Assembly (NCBI GenBank): GCA_905221605.1
Contig: CAJNDS010000279.1
Location: 62,001-126,000, forward strand
Length of the DNA stretch: 64,000 bases
Origin: Symbiodinium natans
Taxonomy: Eukaryota; Sar; Dinophyceae; Suessiales; Symbiodiniaceae
Direction: 5' to 3'
A program made the position numbers and the translations under genes. Below are positions 1 to 18,031 of this stretch, piece by piece. Each line of letters begins with the position of its first letter. Position 1 is the stretch's first letter. The notes under the pieces are model-generated. The model was given only the letters and a program-made list of their open reading frames with translations, was not told the DNA's origin and ran no database searches.

Positions 1-100
1 TCTCTCTCTTCCTCTTCTCTTTTTCTGTCATGTTTCTACGGTCTTGGGTTCGTTTTTCAGAAGTGCCTTCTTTTCCGTTTCGGCATCTGACTCTTCCTAG

Positions 101-5734
<5,634 letters not shown>

Positions 5735-6830
5735 GGTTCGCTAAACTACGGGGGGCCCCCTTTCCGGGGATACATACACATAGTACCATGTATAGGGCAC
5801 CCCAGAAAGGCCCCGAGACTGTTGGAGAATCCCCCCCCTCCGTACGAATGGTACAAGCCCATGGTGCCTGGCACCGTCGCAGCAAATAGCAGCACACTTT
5901 AAGAATCTATTGCCCACCGCACCCTTTTGACTCGCGGCACCATGTACAGCACCATGAAGCCCGCAGAGTTCCGCACAGTGTACAGTGGCCACAAGCCATG
6001 CGCAGCTTTTGCAAGACGACGGCCATGCCCTGTAAAGTTGTGATGGGAGTGCTCCTGGCTGTGGATTGTCACCGGAGTCGAAAGCTTGTTGCGGGGTCTT
6101 GAGATGCGGAAGGGATCTGCAGAACCAGATGATCAGCACTCGCTGGCTCCCTTTGATTAACTCATGGTAGAGTTGAGCCTGCCCAAAAACCCCCAGCAGA
6201 AAAATTCCCTCAGCTAATCTGAGCTGCCACACTGCCAAGCTGTCCTCTACCTGCCCACGCTGTACATGAATCCAAAGAGAGAGATGGATGGTTCAGGCCG
6301 CGGGATTTGGTGGTTTTTTTGGGGGTCTTGGGTGTGGAGCGAGACGTCAGCAAGCCTGTTGCTAAAAGGCTCAGAAGGTAAAGAGTTAACAAGAACCCCT
6401 AACCCTAAACCCTAAAACGCCTCGTACACCCTCAACCCCAAAAACCTCTTAAACCCTAAACCCCAAAAACCCTCTTAGACCCTAAGCTCTCAAAAGACCT
6501 CGTAAGCCTTAAAAGACTCTGAAACCCTACACCCCTAAACCTGGTACCCTAAACCCTAAACCCCTCAATGAACCCTTGTCTCTTCTCAAGGTCCTCTCCA
6601 CATGGAATCGGTACAACCTCCGAGGCCCTGCATGGGTGGAAAGGGTTTGAAGGGTTTGAAGGGGGCTTGAAGGATTTTCAGGGTTTAAAGGGTGTTAAGC
6701 ATGCTTGAAGGGCTTGAAGGGCTTTGAGGGCGCAAAGGGGTTTCAAGGGTTTCAAGGGCTTTGAGGGCGTTAAGGGTTTAAAGGGTGTTCTGACTCTTGG
6801 ACTGAGGGCTTTCGAGCTGCTAGCTTTGTG
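5735..6830. other. Intergenic stretch after the esterase, no gene supported
   Basis: Contains degenerate CCCTAAA-like sequence at 6395-6570 and a run of GGGTTTGAAGGG/GGGTTTCAAGGG units at about 6640-6785. A 165-codon minus frame at 5741-6238 and short plus frames at 5940-6050 are open, but nothing in them is recognisable and no splice partners are convincing. Confidence 0.5.
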
Positions 6831-6859
6831 GATCTGCGGGTAGAGTATTGAGAGCGGAT

Positions 6860-7880
6860 TTCGGGCTGAAAGGCAAAAAATGCCGAAGCGACTTCGACTT
6901 CAGGGGCGCCAACCAAAATAGCTGCGAGCCGCGTTGAGTCAGAATGTCCCGTTCGAATCTATCGGTCCCTGTCTCTCAAACCGCCTTAGGGCGTTTAGGG
7001 GGGTTCAGGGAGTTTAGAGGGGATTTAAGGGTTTAGGGAGTGCAAAACACCCACGAGTAAGGATGTACTGAGCCATCGACGAAAAGCGCACTTTCCGCAC
7101 AAGATGCACGTAGACCCGGGTTTAGGGTTTAGGGTTTAGGGTTTATTGTTTAGGGTCTATTTTGCTCGTAGAAATGGCGTGGCCTCAAGTATCCCAAGAC
7201 GCAGATGGACCAGCTCGGCTGGCAAGTCGGGCGTCCTTCTTCGCACACGCTACTGCACACATCGTGTCCGAGATCACAAAGGAGGTCTCTCAACCCCCAG
7301 TATACTGAACCCAGATCAAACGCCCCAAGTTAGGCTAAACCCTAAACGCCAAACCCCAAACCCTAAACCCTAAACCCTCAACCCTCAACCCTAAACCCTA
7401 AACCCTAAACCCTAAACCCTAAACCCTAAACCGGAACTGTCCAACCCTCGGCAAACAAGATCTGCTCTGCGGCTGATGAAGGCCAACGGCTGGGCGGAAG
7501 CACCGTGGCAAACAAGGCCGGGAGAGGCTTCATGGACAGTTTAGGGTTTGGGGGTTAAACGGTATTTTCGGGTTTTTGGGTTTGGGGCGTGCGGGCTCGG
7601 GTCAACATCTGTGAGGGGAACCTTGCAGGATCCCACCTTTGGGGGTCAAATCAGCCCTAAAAATGAAGGTCGTATACCCTATACTACTATAATCCCTATG
7701 AAGGTATACAAACCATAAACTCTTCCAGGGCTATCTTGGTCCGCAAGGAACAGGCGCCTCCGTGAAACGCGGGGCCGTTCAGGGTAAGGACCACCTAAAG
7801 GCATCAGTTTGGGGGTCGCTTCTGTGCTCAGGCCCTTGAGTGGGTCACTGCACGCCTTAGGCATGGAAGCATGCTTCCTT
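6860..7880 (+). CDS. Exons of an unrecognised multi-exon gene
   Basis: Short plus-strand blocks with natural-looking composition, flanked by AG acceptors or GT donors: about 6870-6935, 7046-7118, 7156-7285 (reads ILLVEMAWPQ and ends AHIVSEITKE before a GT), 7438-7540 (ELSNPRQTRS, GWAEAPWQTR) and 7730-7787 (acceptor CTTCCAG, reads YLGPQGTGASVKRG, donor GTAAGG). Telomeric arrays fill the gaps (7120-7157, 7332-7435, 7895-7990). The order and phase of the exons are not proven, and I cannot name a domain. Start and stop were not found. Confidence 0.4.
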
Positions 7881-8193
7881 ACATTCAACCCCTAACCCTA
7901 AACCCTAGACCCTAAGCCCTAAGCCCTAAACCCTAGACCCTAGACCCTAAACCCTAAACCCTAAACCCTAAGCCCTAAGCCCTAAACCAAAACTCCTCAA
8001 CCTGGACATATTCCTGACCAGCCACAGGTCCCGTGTGGAGCAGGCCATCCCGCAGCGCGAGTCTTGTGCAACGTGCCCTTGAGTGCCTGTGCCTGCAGCG
8101 GTGTGCGCCGATGCTTTCGTCGATGCCTGCTTGTGATCTCAAGAGGGCATGAAACCCCGTGTGCCCCATTCGTAAACCGAACCGAACTTCATA

Positions 8194-10089
8194 ATGCTGA
8201 GGCGTAGTTTGCTACTCTTGCTGACAGAGCTCTCGACAGAGTCCTCGATAGAGTCGAGGGAGTCGGGGCCACTGACGGACGAACTCTTCGCCCGTGGTTT
8301 CTCAGCCGTGACGGTCCCCATCGGCCCTGGCGTGCTTCTGGTGATCGTCATCTTCATCGTGCTCCTTGCAGCCCACGAAGCCTTTGTGGCTTCTGGGGCA
8401 AAGCCGCTGCTGGCAAACCACGAGAAGCCCAACAGCCTGCCGTTGCAGTGCGCGTTTGCGATAAATTGGCTCCTCATGATGGTGAACCTTTCAATGCTTG
8501 TACCAGTGTCTCTGGATTACGCACTGGCCATGGGACACTCTGCTACTGCCAGTGGAGCTTTCCTCAGCGCGCCCATGCTTTTTGCCGTGCTTGGCACGAT
8601 GCTGGGGAGACGCCTCACAAGCGAAGTGAACTGGGACCAGCCATTCGCCCGACGTGTGCTTTTGGGCAGCCATGGTTTATCTTTCACCGGCACCCTGATC
8701 CTGGCATTCTTGATGCAGGCGGCATCCCACTGGAACGATGCGACGAGGAAAGCATCCTTCTGGTGCTTCTTCTTTGCACACGGTGTGAACCAATTCTTCA
8801 ACGCCCTCCCGATCGTGAGCTGGGCCACCATGTGGAACGTTGTGACGCCCAACAGCCAGAAGACCCTCTGGAGCATGATCGCCATCGCGTGTCGTAACTG
8901 TGGCTTCATCGTGGGCCCAGTGTGCTTCGCTGCTATCAGTTACTTGGTGCGGAGGGGGCGCGACATCTCTCCGATCAGCATGATGGGCTGGTCCTTTGTT
9001 GGGCTCGCGACGTTTCAAGCTTTGCTTCTGACGGCTGGGTCCCTCTGCTTGCCGACCGTAGTCTCTCCTCCTGAGGAGGATGAAAACGCCGCGGCGGAGG
9101 ATCTGGATGTCGAGCTGAGCCCAGAGGATCAGCCTGCCACATCCCAAACCATCCCCAGACTGGCCCAGAATCCTGGGCCCCCATGCCTTTCCAAATATAT
9201 GCAGTCGCTAGTACTTGGAACCAAGGGAAGGTAAAAAGTAGGTTTGGGGGTTCTTAGCAGTATAAACGACATCGAGCCTCGGCAAAGTGCAGGACCTCCC
9301 GCCAGAGTCGCGGCAGGAAATGGTGAGGAACATCATCATCTACAGCTATGAGCGGCCCTTCACCGTCGCCGCCATCGAGGTCTCCACAATGATGCTCTTG
9401 GAAGTGCAATATGGGTGGTCGAAAGAGTCCTGTGGAGCTTCCTTCATGACGGTGGGCGCGGCCACTATGGCCACCACCATCATCTCCACCGTTGTGGTGA
9501 GCAGGAAGTGGATCAGAGAATCCTGGCTCTTCCTGGGCTCCACCTTAATCTCCCTTTTTGGCATCGTCCTGCTCTTTGACTTTAGGCTGCCAGGGGCTTT
9601 GGGAGGTGGTTGGACCCTGCTCTTGGCTGACTCCTTGGTCTACGCCTTCTCCGGCGTCTCCAACGGCATCGCACAGGGCTGGGCCTCCCGAGCGGCCATG
9701 AAGGGCACGAGCTACGACATCCAGACCTACCGGGCACAGAAGCTCATACTCATACTGTGAGCTCAAATTTAAATTCTTGCATGTCTCAAACCAATCACCT
9801 ACGGTGCCGTAAGCTCGTTTTTGCTTATATATATATATATGTAGGTAAAACCTGTTAAGCTCCTCGTCCCCTCCTGAAGCCTTGAAGGAACGTGGCTGCG
9901 CTCCAGATCACCAGGTTCCTGGTCCCCATCTTCACCCGCTTTGTCGTGGACTACGGAGGCCGGAACACCTACGCCCTGGTTCAGCTGCTCATGTGCGCCC
10001 TGGGCACCTCCACCGTCTGGCGCACCGTGAGCCTTGTCTGGCGGGGGGTGAAGCACCATCACAAGAAGTCAAAGAGCGAGCCTGTATAG
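8194..10089 (+). CDS. MFS-like multi-pass transporter, tandem copy A
   Basis: Three exons, 8194-9174, 9293-9732 and 9888-10089 (stop TAG), give 540 residues, a usual length for major facilitator superfamily carriers. Seen: a short polar N-terminus, about ten or more hydrophobic segments (for example VLLVIVIFIVLLAAHEAF near residue 50, and a C-terminal FLVPIFTRFVVDYGGRN), a loop FAVLGTMLGRRL resembling the MFS loop 2-3 motif, and an acidic linker (PPEEDENAAAEDLDVE) between the halves. The start ATG follows a stretch conserved with copy B but broken by 3- and 4-nt indels, so that stretch is 5' UTR. Introns use GG-AG borders where copy B has GA-AG. They contain no telomeric repeat. Substrate unknown. 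Confidence 0.75.
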
Positions 10090-11150
10090 AACACCTGCCA
10101 GATAAAGGTGGCTGCATGCAAATTTGCAGGAGAACTACAAGTTTCGGGACAGTGACTGCTGCCTATGATGAGACTCGAGCTGCACTGTGTCACATTGGCG
10201 ATGCTCCCACCCAGGGGGAGTTATTTCATATACCTCGTCACGGTTGCTGAGGGCTCTCCTCGCTCCGGGCGCTGTCGGTTCATCCGCGCGCGCGTTTCAC
10301 TGGTCCTTGCTCTCGTGACGGTGGATGGAATTTCACCTACAGCTGTCAAGAGCGCTGAGGTTTTTTCTTCGCTCTGTAGATAGCCGGGCTCTTTGAGCTT
10401 GCTCCTGACCATGCGCCCCAAGGGCACCGGGCGGCTGCCCGCGTCCTCAAAGTCAAAAAGTCCTTAAGGGCCTGCGCCTTGCAGTGGTGGCCCACCAGCG
10501 TCCGCAAAGTCACGCTAGGCTGCTGAAGACGGACGAGGACCTCGCGCAAAAGCAGGCGAGCAAGCTCCTTTTAAGCAGGATCCTCTGGGCGATCCGAACT
10601 CAAGAAGCGCTCCGCTTTGCCCAGTATATGCTTTCTGCCATGTTTGAGGGGTCCCAAAAACCCTAAGGCCCTTGGCTGCCATGGAGGACTCAACTTGGTG
10701 CCTCCAGGCAGAGCACCCGAAAGGTTTCGAGGTTTTTCGGCTTTCTGGGAGTAGGTTTTAAGGGTCTTGTGAGTGATCTTCGCGGGGGGTGCGGGCGTTA
10801 GGGCCTTTTGAGTTTAGCCAAGACACAAGTTGAGGCGTTTCTGCCGCAGTTGTTTTTGTTTTTTTTGGGGCGTGCCTTATTTGCAGAGGAAGACTTTCCT
10901 CCCAAGAGGCGATTCTGTAAACTGGGTCCGTGATCAGTGCTCATCCTATAGGCATTTAAGCAGACTCCCAAGCCTCCCTGGACGCATTCCTGACAAGCCA
11001 CAGGTCCCCAGTTGTGTGAGACTTCTGCAACTTGCCCCTGTGCTTGCGCCTTCATGCAGCGGTGTGCGCCGATGCTTTCGTCGCCTGCTTGTGATCTCAA
11101 GCCAGAGGGCATGAAACCCCGTGTGCCCCATTCGTAAACCGAACCGAACT
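10090..11150. other. Spacer between the two transporter copies
   Basis: About 1.06 kb. The last 170 bp match the 5' UTR of copy A (both have CAGCGGTGTGCGCCGATGCT). The rest has short open frames on both strands, none with recognisable features. No telomeric array is present. Confidence 0.5.
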
Positions 11151-11152
11151 TC

Positions 11153-13034
11153 ATGATGCTGAGGCGTAGTTTGCTACTCTTGCTGACAGAGCTCTCGACA
11201 GAGTCCTCGATAGAGTCGAGGGAGTCGGGGCCACTGACGGACGAACTCTTCGCCCGCGGCTTCTCAGCCGTGACGGTCCCCATCGGCCCTGGCGTGCTTC
11301 TGGTGATCGTCATCTTCATCGTGCTCCTTGCAGGCCACGAAGCCTTTGTGGCTTCTGGGGCAAAGCCGCTGCTGGCAAACCACGAGAAGCCCAACAGCCT
11401 GCCGTTGCAGTGCGCGTTTGCGATACATTGGCTCCTCATGCTGGTGAACCTTTCAATGCTTGTACCGGTGTCTCTGGACTACGCGCTGGCCATGGGACAC
11501 TCTGCTACTGCCAGCGGAGCTTTCCTGAGTGTCCCCATGCTTTTTGCCGTGCTTGGCACGATGCTAGGGAAACCCCTCACAAGCGAAGTGAACTGGGACC
11601 AGCCGTTCGCCCGACGTTTGTTTCTGGGCTGCCATGTGTTCGCGTTTACTGGTGCCCTGGTCCTGGCATTCTTGATGCAAGCGGCATCCCAATGGAACGA
11701 TGCGACGAGGAAAACATCCTTCTGGGGCTTCCTCCTTGTCAGCGGTGTAAACGAATTCTTCAACGCCCTCCCGATGGTGGGCTTGAACACCATGTGGAAC
11801 GTCGTCACGCCCAACAGCCAGAAGACGCTCTGGAGCATGATCGCCAGCGCATGTCGGAACTCCGGATTCATCGTGGGCCCGGCGTGTTTCGCTGCTATCA
11901 GCTGCTTGGGGCGGAGGGGGCGCGACATTTCTCCCATCAGCATGATGGGCTGGTCCTTTGTTGGGCTCGCGATGTTTCACGCTTTGCTTCTGATGGCTGG
12001 GTCCCTCTGCTTGCCGACGGTGGTCTCTCCTCCTGAGGAGGATGAAAACGCCGCGGCTGAGGATCTGGATGTGGAGCTGAGCCCAGAGGATCATCCTGCC
12101 ACATCCCAAACCATCCCCAGAATGACCCAGAATCCTGAACTAGACTGTTGAATCAGGCTCCCCATGTTTCAAGAACCCGAAGGCATGTTTGGTTTCCAGG
12201 TTGTGCCTAATAGAAGCAATCGGTAGTACTTGGAACCAAGGGAAAGCAAACGTAGGTTGGGCGACAGCAAACCTCGGCAAAGCGCAGGACCTCCCGCCAG
12301 AGTCGCGGCAGGAAATGGTGAGGAACATCATCATCTACTGCTATGAGCGGCCTTTCACCGTCTCCGCCATCGAGGTCTCCACGATGATGCTCTTGGAAGT
12401 GCAATATGGGTGGTCGAAAGAGTTCTGTGGAGCTTCCTTCATGGCGGTCGGCGCGGCCACTTTGGCCACCACCATCATCTCCACCTTTGTGGTGAGCAGG
12501 AAGTGGATCAGAGAATCCTGGCTCTTCCTGGGCTCCACCTTAATCTCCCTCTCTGGCGTTTTCCTGCTCTTTGACTTTAGGCTGCCAGGGGCTTTGGGAG
12601 GTGGCTGGACCCTGCTCTTGGCTGACTCCTTGGTCTACGCCTTCTCCGGCGTCTCCATGGGCCTCGCCCAAGGCTGGGCTGGACGTGCGGCCATGAAGGG
12701 CACGAGCTTCGACATCCAGACATACCGGATGCGGAGTCTCAGCTTCTTCTGAATGATCGTACGTTTCCTAACCGATCACTACGCCTGGTACGGTACAAGC
12801 CTTTTTTGCCTCCCTTTTTTTGAACCTCCTTCGTCTTGCATGAGGAGTGTGGGCGCGATCCAGATCACCAGGTTCCTGGTCCCCATCTTCACCCGCTTTG
12901 TCGTGGACTACGGAGGCCGGAACACCTACGCCCTGGTTCAGCTGCTCATGTGCGCCCTGGGCACCTCCACCGTCTGGCGCACCGTGAGCCTTGTCTGGCG
13001 GGGTCGCAGGAATTCAAAGAGCGAGCCTGTCTAG
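11153..13034 (+). CDS. MFS-like multi-pass transporter, tandem copy B
   Basis: Exons 11153-12136, 12288-12727 and 12845-13034 (stop TAG) give 537 residues, near identical to copy A in the N-terminal 130 codons and more diverged in the middle (LFLGCHVFAFTGALVLAF against VLLGSHGLSFTGTLILAF). Intron positions are the same as in copy A, with GA-AG borders (CCT then GAACTA; CCG then GATGCG). The first intron differs in sequence and length from copy A. The C-terminal tail lost four codons (histidine and lysine rich) relative to copy A. Both copies have intact frames, so both are probably functional. An array of TTTAGGG starts 20 bp after the stop. Confidence 0.75.
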
Positions 13035-13052
13035 AATCTCTGGCTCCTTGGT

Positions 13053-13160
13053 GGGTTTAGGGTTTAGGGTTAGGGTTTAGGGTTTAGGGTTTAGGGTTTA
13101 GGGTTTAGGGTTTAGGGTTTAGGGTTTAGGGTTTAGGGTTTAGGGTTTAGGGTTTAGGGT
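13053..13160. repeat. Interstitial telomeric array (TTTAGGG), about 15 units
   Basis: Nearly perfect array in the spacer between transporter copy B and the next gene. Confidence 0.95.
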
Positions 13161-15142
13161 CAAGAGTCAATCTGCTGAGAAGGACTGGCCCTCCTGCAGG
13201 GAGAGGTGGAAAGCCGGACCAGCTTCCTTGGGTCGTCCTGAATCATGAAGCCCTGTGGCTGAAATCAGGCCATGATTTTTAGGCAACACCCCTTAAGGGG
13301 ATTTGGACTGCCGAAGATGAGGAAGAAGTGCACTACTCGGATGTTTCGAAACGGGTTTTTTTTTGCTTGTTTGGAGCCACGCCGGCTCTGACTGGAAGGT
13401 ATCATGTAGGGGTCGGAAAAGAGTACTGATAGTATTCCCTTTACAGTCCCTTTGTAATGATACCTACAAGAACCCCCCTGAAACCCTAGTGTAATCATTA
13501 AGGCCCTTATATTGGATAATTTTGTAGTTTACGAGTTCGAGCCATTTAATTCTAGGGGGTTTAAGGTTCCCTGCTCCGCGTGTCTAGCTGGAGGAGTCAA
13601 ATTGGTGGAAGAGATTGCCTGCAGGGCTTCAGGTAATGAAGGGCATAGGGCTTCCGATAGTTTAGGGCTTGGGACTTCAGGTAGTTTAAGAATACAGGAA
13701 TGCTCGGGTTGAGGATTTCGGCGGAGGCCTGCGACACTAAGGCACCCCAAACAAAGGGAACAAGTTGAACATCCTAGGATCTCGGGTACTATGGGCCCTT
13801 GTTCCCTTTGCTTAGGGTTCTAGGGTCTCGGGTCTAGGGTCTAGGGTTTAGGGTTTTTTGTTCTAGGGTAACTAGGTCCCCAGAGTAGGCCCTTATTATC
13901 TTCCTTCGGCGGTTGTAGCCGCCCCGAATTGTAGTGCTTGTATCCTGTCTAGTTTGCTTCACGGGGTTTTCTCCGCTCCAGGCAAGTGCCACATTCGCGG
14001 CGCGACTTCTACGGCGACGCGAGAGCAGCATGCTCAGCTGTGAGCCGGTCCTGCTTCGGATGTGTGTGAACATCGCATTCGGTGCCGCTTTTCGGTTGTC
14101 AAGCTCCAAACTCCTGAGGCGAAATCGTAGTTTTTCCTTCAAGCTACACGGTGTCGGTCCCCTGGTCCTCAAAAAGCAACTCGGAGATGCGAAGCTTCAA
14201 TCCCTGATGCAAAACTCGTTGCATGAGCTCAAAGTCAGATATTGGCGGGATGCCTCGTTTGAAACCACCCTAAACCCAGCCCCAAAACACTTGAGCCATG
14301 GCGGCCAAGGACTGCTCCAAGAGATTGAGGAGCCCCGTGGAGGCTCCCCTGGCACGGCTCTGAGGGTATCGGGGAAGGGGGGGGGGAGGTGAGTTTGGGG
14401 AGGAGGAGACCAAGTTTAGCAGAATCTGTCGGCCTACGTCCCCTAAACCCTAAACCCCAAAACCCCAAACCCTCAATCCTAAACCCCAAAACCCCAAAAC
14501 CCTAAACCCTGAAACCCTAAACCCTAAACCCTCAGCCGTCATCGGCCTCCCTTCTGGGAGCCCCCACCTCAGCCCGCAGAAGAAGCTCCGGATGCCAGGC
14601 GAACTTGCGGGAGAAGGACGTTGCGGAGGTCGTGACCTTGGCCCACCGGGTCCCTAAGCCCTAAGCACTAAGCCTTATAAACCCTCAACCCTAAACCCTG
14701 AACCCTGAACCTTAAACCTTAAACCCTCTAAACCCTACACCCTACACCCCAAACCCTAAACCCTAAACCCTAAACCCTAAACCCTAAACCCTAAACCCTA
14801 AACCCTAAACCCTAAGCACGGCTCCGAAGTTGGCAGCGGCTTTTCCAGTATCCCCCACACCAAAGAAGCTGCGACAGGGCAACTGCTCTGAACAAGAACA
14901 AGCAGGGGTTTAGGGTTTAGGGCTAGGGTTTAGGGCTTTGGGTTCTGGGTTTTGGGTTCTGGGTTTTGGGCTTTAGGGTTTAGGGTTTAGGGTCTCGGGT
15001 TCAGGGTTTAGGGTTTAGGTTTGAGCATAAGTTTTTACTACACGTATTCTTGATCGTCATCCTTCTCATTGAGTATCATCCTTACAGGGCACCCACACCT
15101 GCCCCAAAGAGCGCGAGTCTGCACAAACCCCCCAAACCTCCT
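13160..15142 (+). CDS. Unrecognised multi-exon gene
   Basis: Plus-strand exon candidates: 13165-13240 (SAEKDWPSCRERWK), 13285-13400 (IWTAEDEEEVHYSDVSKRV, donor GTATCA), 13568-13632 (ends EEIACRAS before GTAATG), 13979-14260 (acceptor CGCTCCAG; KKQLGDAKLQSLMQNSLHE), 14295-14365, 14540-14650 (EKDVAEVVTLAHR), 14818-14905 (TAPKLAAAFPVSPTPKKLRQ) and 15088-15142 (acceptor CCTTACAG, proline-lysine rich, donor GTAGGA). Telomeric arrays fill the gaps at 14440-14535, 14690-14815 and 14907-15030. No domain recognised. It could be one gene or two; the end was not found. Confidence 0.4.
13751..13815. repeat. Inverted repeat, possible MITE-like hairpin
   Basis: CAAAGGGAACAAG and CTTGTTCCCTTTG face each other about 40 bp apart, within an intron of the unrecognised gene. 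Confidence 0.6.
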
Positions 15143-15495
15143 AGGTAGGATAAGGGGGGCCCTTAAAAGGGAACCCCTTCTTAACCCTCTTCTGGCTCTC
15201 TTAAACAGGGACCTTATTCAGAGGGTCTATATCCCCAAGGGGCCCCCTAATCCTATCCCCTAAAACCCAAACCCAAACAACCCAAAACCGATAAGAAGGC
15301 TTGTCAAGCTTTGCGATTTCGACAATGGGAGCCCCTTGTTGCGAGTTCTTATAACAAAGGGTTCATCGCATTTCGGGGTCTGTAAGGGGCACTCCCCTAT
15401 TTTGGGAAATGCCCTGATTATTGCCCTGAGACCCTGCTAAAAAAGGCCCTCAAGGGTTTCGGATGTTTAGGCAGATTGGGCTGGAGCCAACTGAG
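15143..15495. other. Non-coding spacer with GGGGACCCC-type repeats
   Basis: Contains short pieces such as AGGGGAACCCCTTC and CCCCTATTTTGGGAAATGCCC that recur near 2490, 3800 and 18435. No supported gene. Confidence 0.4.
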
Positions 15496-15587
15496 CCTCG
15501 AGAGGAGTTTGGTCTTCATCCGAAATCTTTCTCACGGGCGTTTCACCTTTTGAAGTTGTCGCTTCTTCGGCGAGTCAGCTTGATGCC

Positions 15588-18031
15588 ATGAGCTGCTGTC
15601 AGCGAGAGCAATGCGATGCTCACGAGTTGGCGAATCCTTGGTCTTCTTGGTGCCCAGTGACAGATCCTGAAGCCCAGTTCGATGAGGATCACGACAGGCA
15701 ATCATGTGGCTCCGGTGAATCATATCAAGGTCTCAGTGGAATGCAGATCGCCAGGACCAGTTGGAGCTTCCCAGCCCTTAGATGATCTGGGATAGTCTGG
15801 AAGAATTACAGCATTACCTGAACTTTGTGGGTCATTCGGTGTGTTTTGCTCAAGTGTACGGGTGCAGAAGTAGTGTTCTGGAGTAGGCACTTCTTTGGAG
15901 ATCAATGCAGCGTAAGTGTGCAGAACATCTTGTGTGACACCCACGAAACGCAGGAGCCTGAGCCAAGATTCTCGCGGCGGTTCGCCAACTTCCCCAACTC
16001 TCGGGCATGCGCTCTCCGAGGCCCAGCACGATAAACCCTAAGAACCCTAAACCCAAAAAACCCAAAAAAACCCTAAACCCTAAAAACCTTAAAACCCTGC
16101 TTAAAAAGCCCTAAAAACCCCCAAACCCAGATCTGGCGTGAGCCCAGCAAGCTGGCGACGCCCACGGAGACGGCCGTCGACGAATGGATGCGCAGCGTCT
16201 CCCTGCGGAGAACCTTGGCCCGGCCGCGTGCATTCTGGTTCGCCGACCCTTCTACCCGAAACTTCGGGGGATAGTTGGGAATATGTTTTAATAAAAGAGT
16301 TTTATAATTATTATTAAGTACTCTACAGTAGTTACGCGACTTCCTGAGAAAGAGCTGAAGTTGACATTTTGTTAGGGGGTTCAAAGAGTTCAGTACAGGA
16401 AACCAGAAGCAGAAGGAGCAGCTGTACCGGGCCTCTGTGAGAACAAGCAGCATCGACAAGTTCATCTCACATACCTGGAAGACGAAGGGACAATGGAAAT
16501 TCTTGTCCCTTCTGCTTCATTTCGGCTGGCCAATCGTGCTGACATGCTGGGCATGTGGAGTTGCGATCGCTTTCAGCCTCTGTATGCTGGATGTCCTACC
16601 TCTTTTTAATGTTTGGGAGGTCCACGCCCTTGGCTACGACGGCGTGATTCCTTCTGGTTGCTGGATCCAGCTGTTCGGCTTCCTCTCCGTCTTTCTCGGA
16701 TGCCTCGTCTTTCCGCATGTGCCGCACGAGTCAGACCAGTGCTTTCTCGACTTCTCCTGTATCCATCAGACGGAGAGAGATAAGACGAAGCAGGGGATCA
16801 TGTCGATCTCCGCTTTCCTCATGCGCTCCGCGGAGTTGCGGGTGCTCTGGAGCGCGCCCCTCTTCTCCCGGCTGTGGCTTATCAGCAAGGCAATGGATTT
16901 GTTGACTTTCAAGGGCTTTCCTTCTGAACAGTAGGAAGAGCAAAGCTTCAACTTTCGAAGCGTCCTCGGTTATTGCAGAAGTAAGGTGGTGTGTCTTCGA
17001 ACTCGCGGCATATCGCAAGCTGAATCCCGAAGGCAAGATCGTCGTGGAGCAGGTGAACCTTGCGCGCCAGTGGTACCCCGTGTTGTGCCACCTTGTCTTT
17101 CTCTTTTTTCTTGTGGGGGGGGGGGGGGGGTTCTCGTTATTTTAAGTAGCCTGAAGATCAGGGAGGGCATTTAATAAGGGTTCAGGGTTTAGGGTTCAGG
17201 TGTTAGGGTTCTGGGTTTGGGGTTGAGACATTAGGGTTATAAGAAAGTGACACTGGGCCAGCAGTAAGGAACAACGAGCTCTCCGCATGCCTGATGTTCT
17301 TCTGGTGGCAAGCGTCTTGCGCTGCCTTCTGGATTCTCCGGTCAGGGCCCGATGGTGGCAACCCCCAAGGCTTGTTACTGGTGCTGGCCCTTTGTTTCAG
17401 CGCCTTGGTACCTGCGGCCACGCACGCAATATGGAGGAATCACAAAAGTGCTGAGAAGTTGAAGTCCGACTTGGCCAACTTCGATGTGACGAAGGTCTCT
17501 TGCAGCAGTGACTTCGATCGAGTCTGCATTCACAAGGCAATCACCACCTGGTACGGTAGCCTCGAAGCCTTCTCCGCACATGTGCGAGGGCCCTTCAGCC
17601 AAGAGGTACTGGAGTTGATGCGCACGAGCGGATCCGTCTCCTCCCACTACATCCTTTTGCCCATCAGCCCCCTTGTGTGTCTCTCGATGGACAATGTCCT
17701 GGCACTCTGCAAAGCAGGCGCCCCGGCCATTAGCATCATTAGCGTTTTCTTCAACCACGTGATCGCGATGGATTTGCTCTTTCTGCCAGCTATGGCCACT
17801 TTCTTCACGTGGAGAGCCCAAAGGGGACTCTGGCTTGGGAGTTGCAGGTGCAAACCCTTTGCCCTGGAAATAATTATTCTTCAGATACTTTGCATCATCG
17901 CGTCTATTGCAGGAGCCTTTGTTTCGGTCGTCGTCTCGGCAAGAAGCATAGAGCTGACACTTGCCTGGAACCTCTCCGCGCTCCTTTTCGCGTGCTGCGT
18001 GCGGCGCTTCTGTTGGCGTCCATCCTCGTGA
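15588..18031 (+). CDS. Multi-pass membrane protein with TIR-like signature, tandem copy A
   Basis: Seven exons rejoin in phase: 15588-15780, 15868-15911, 15954-16025, 16143-16269, 16399-16873, 16986-17051, 17269-18031 (stop TGA), giving 579 residues. Seen: an acidic Ser-rich N-terminus, then FISHTWKTKGQWK, two or three membrane segments (LTCWACGVAIAFSLCML; LFGFLSVFLGCLVF), CFLDFSCIHQTE, SAELRVLWSAPLFSRLW joined across an intron to CVFELAAY, then at least five C-terminal membrane segments. The pattern SH-W, a short acidic D-x-x-CIHQ motif, LW-x-RLWCVFEL is like TIR-related proteins common in protists; this is my reading, not a database match. Borders: GA-AG, GT-AG, GC-AG, GA-AG, GT-AG, GG-AG. 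The 5' UTR is shared with copy B. Confidence 0.7.
15912..15953 (+). other. 42-nt intron, reference state for the copy B telomeric insertion
   Basis: GTAAGT to CGCAG, no repeat. In copy B the matching intron (19007-19137) holds twelve TTTAGGG units between the same flanking sequences. Confidence 0.75.
16270..16398 (+). other. Intron of repeated family 1 (GA-AG)
   Basis: 129 nt with TTTAATAAAAGAGTTTTATA, CTGAGAAAGAGCTGAAGTTG and the tail TTCAGTACAG. The related intron in copy B (about 19506-19781) contains this unit twice and is longer. Confidence 0.65.

Noticed and set aside
5741-6238. 165-codon minus frame after the esterase
   Set aside because: No recognisable composition or splice partners, and several short plus frames overlap it; left as unassigned.
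6935-6975. GTTCGAATC, like a tRNA T-loop
   Set aside because: The five bases on either side (TCCCG and CTATC) do not pair, and no D-arm, anticodon arm or acceptor stem is found.
13053-13160. A true chromosome end (telomere) in the window
   Set aside because: Arrays are short, in both orientations, and have genes on both sides; all are interstitial.
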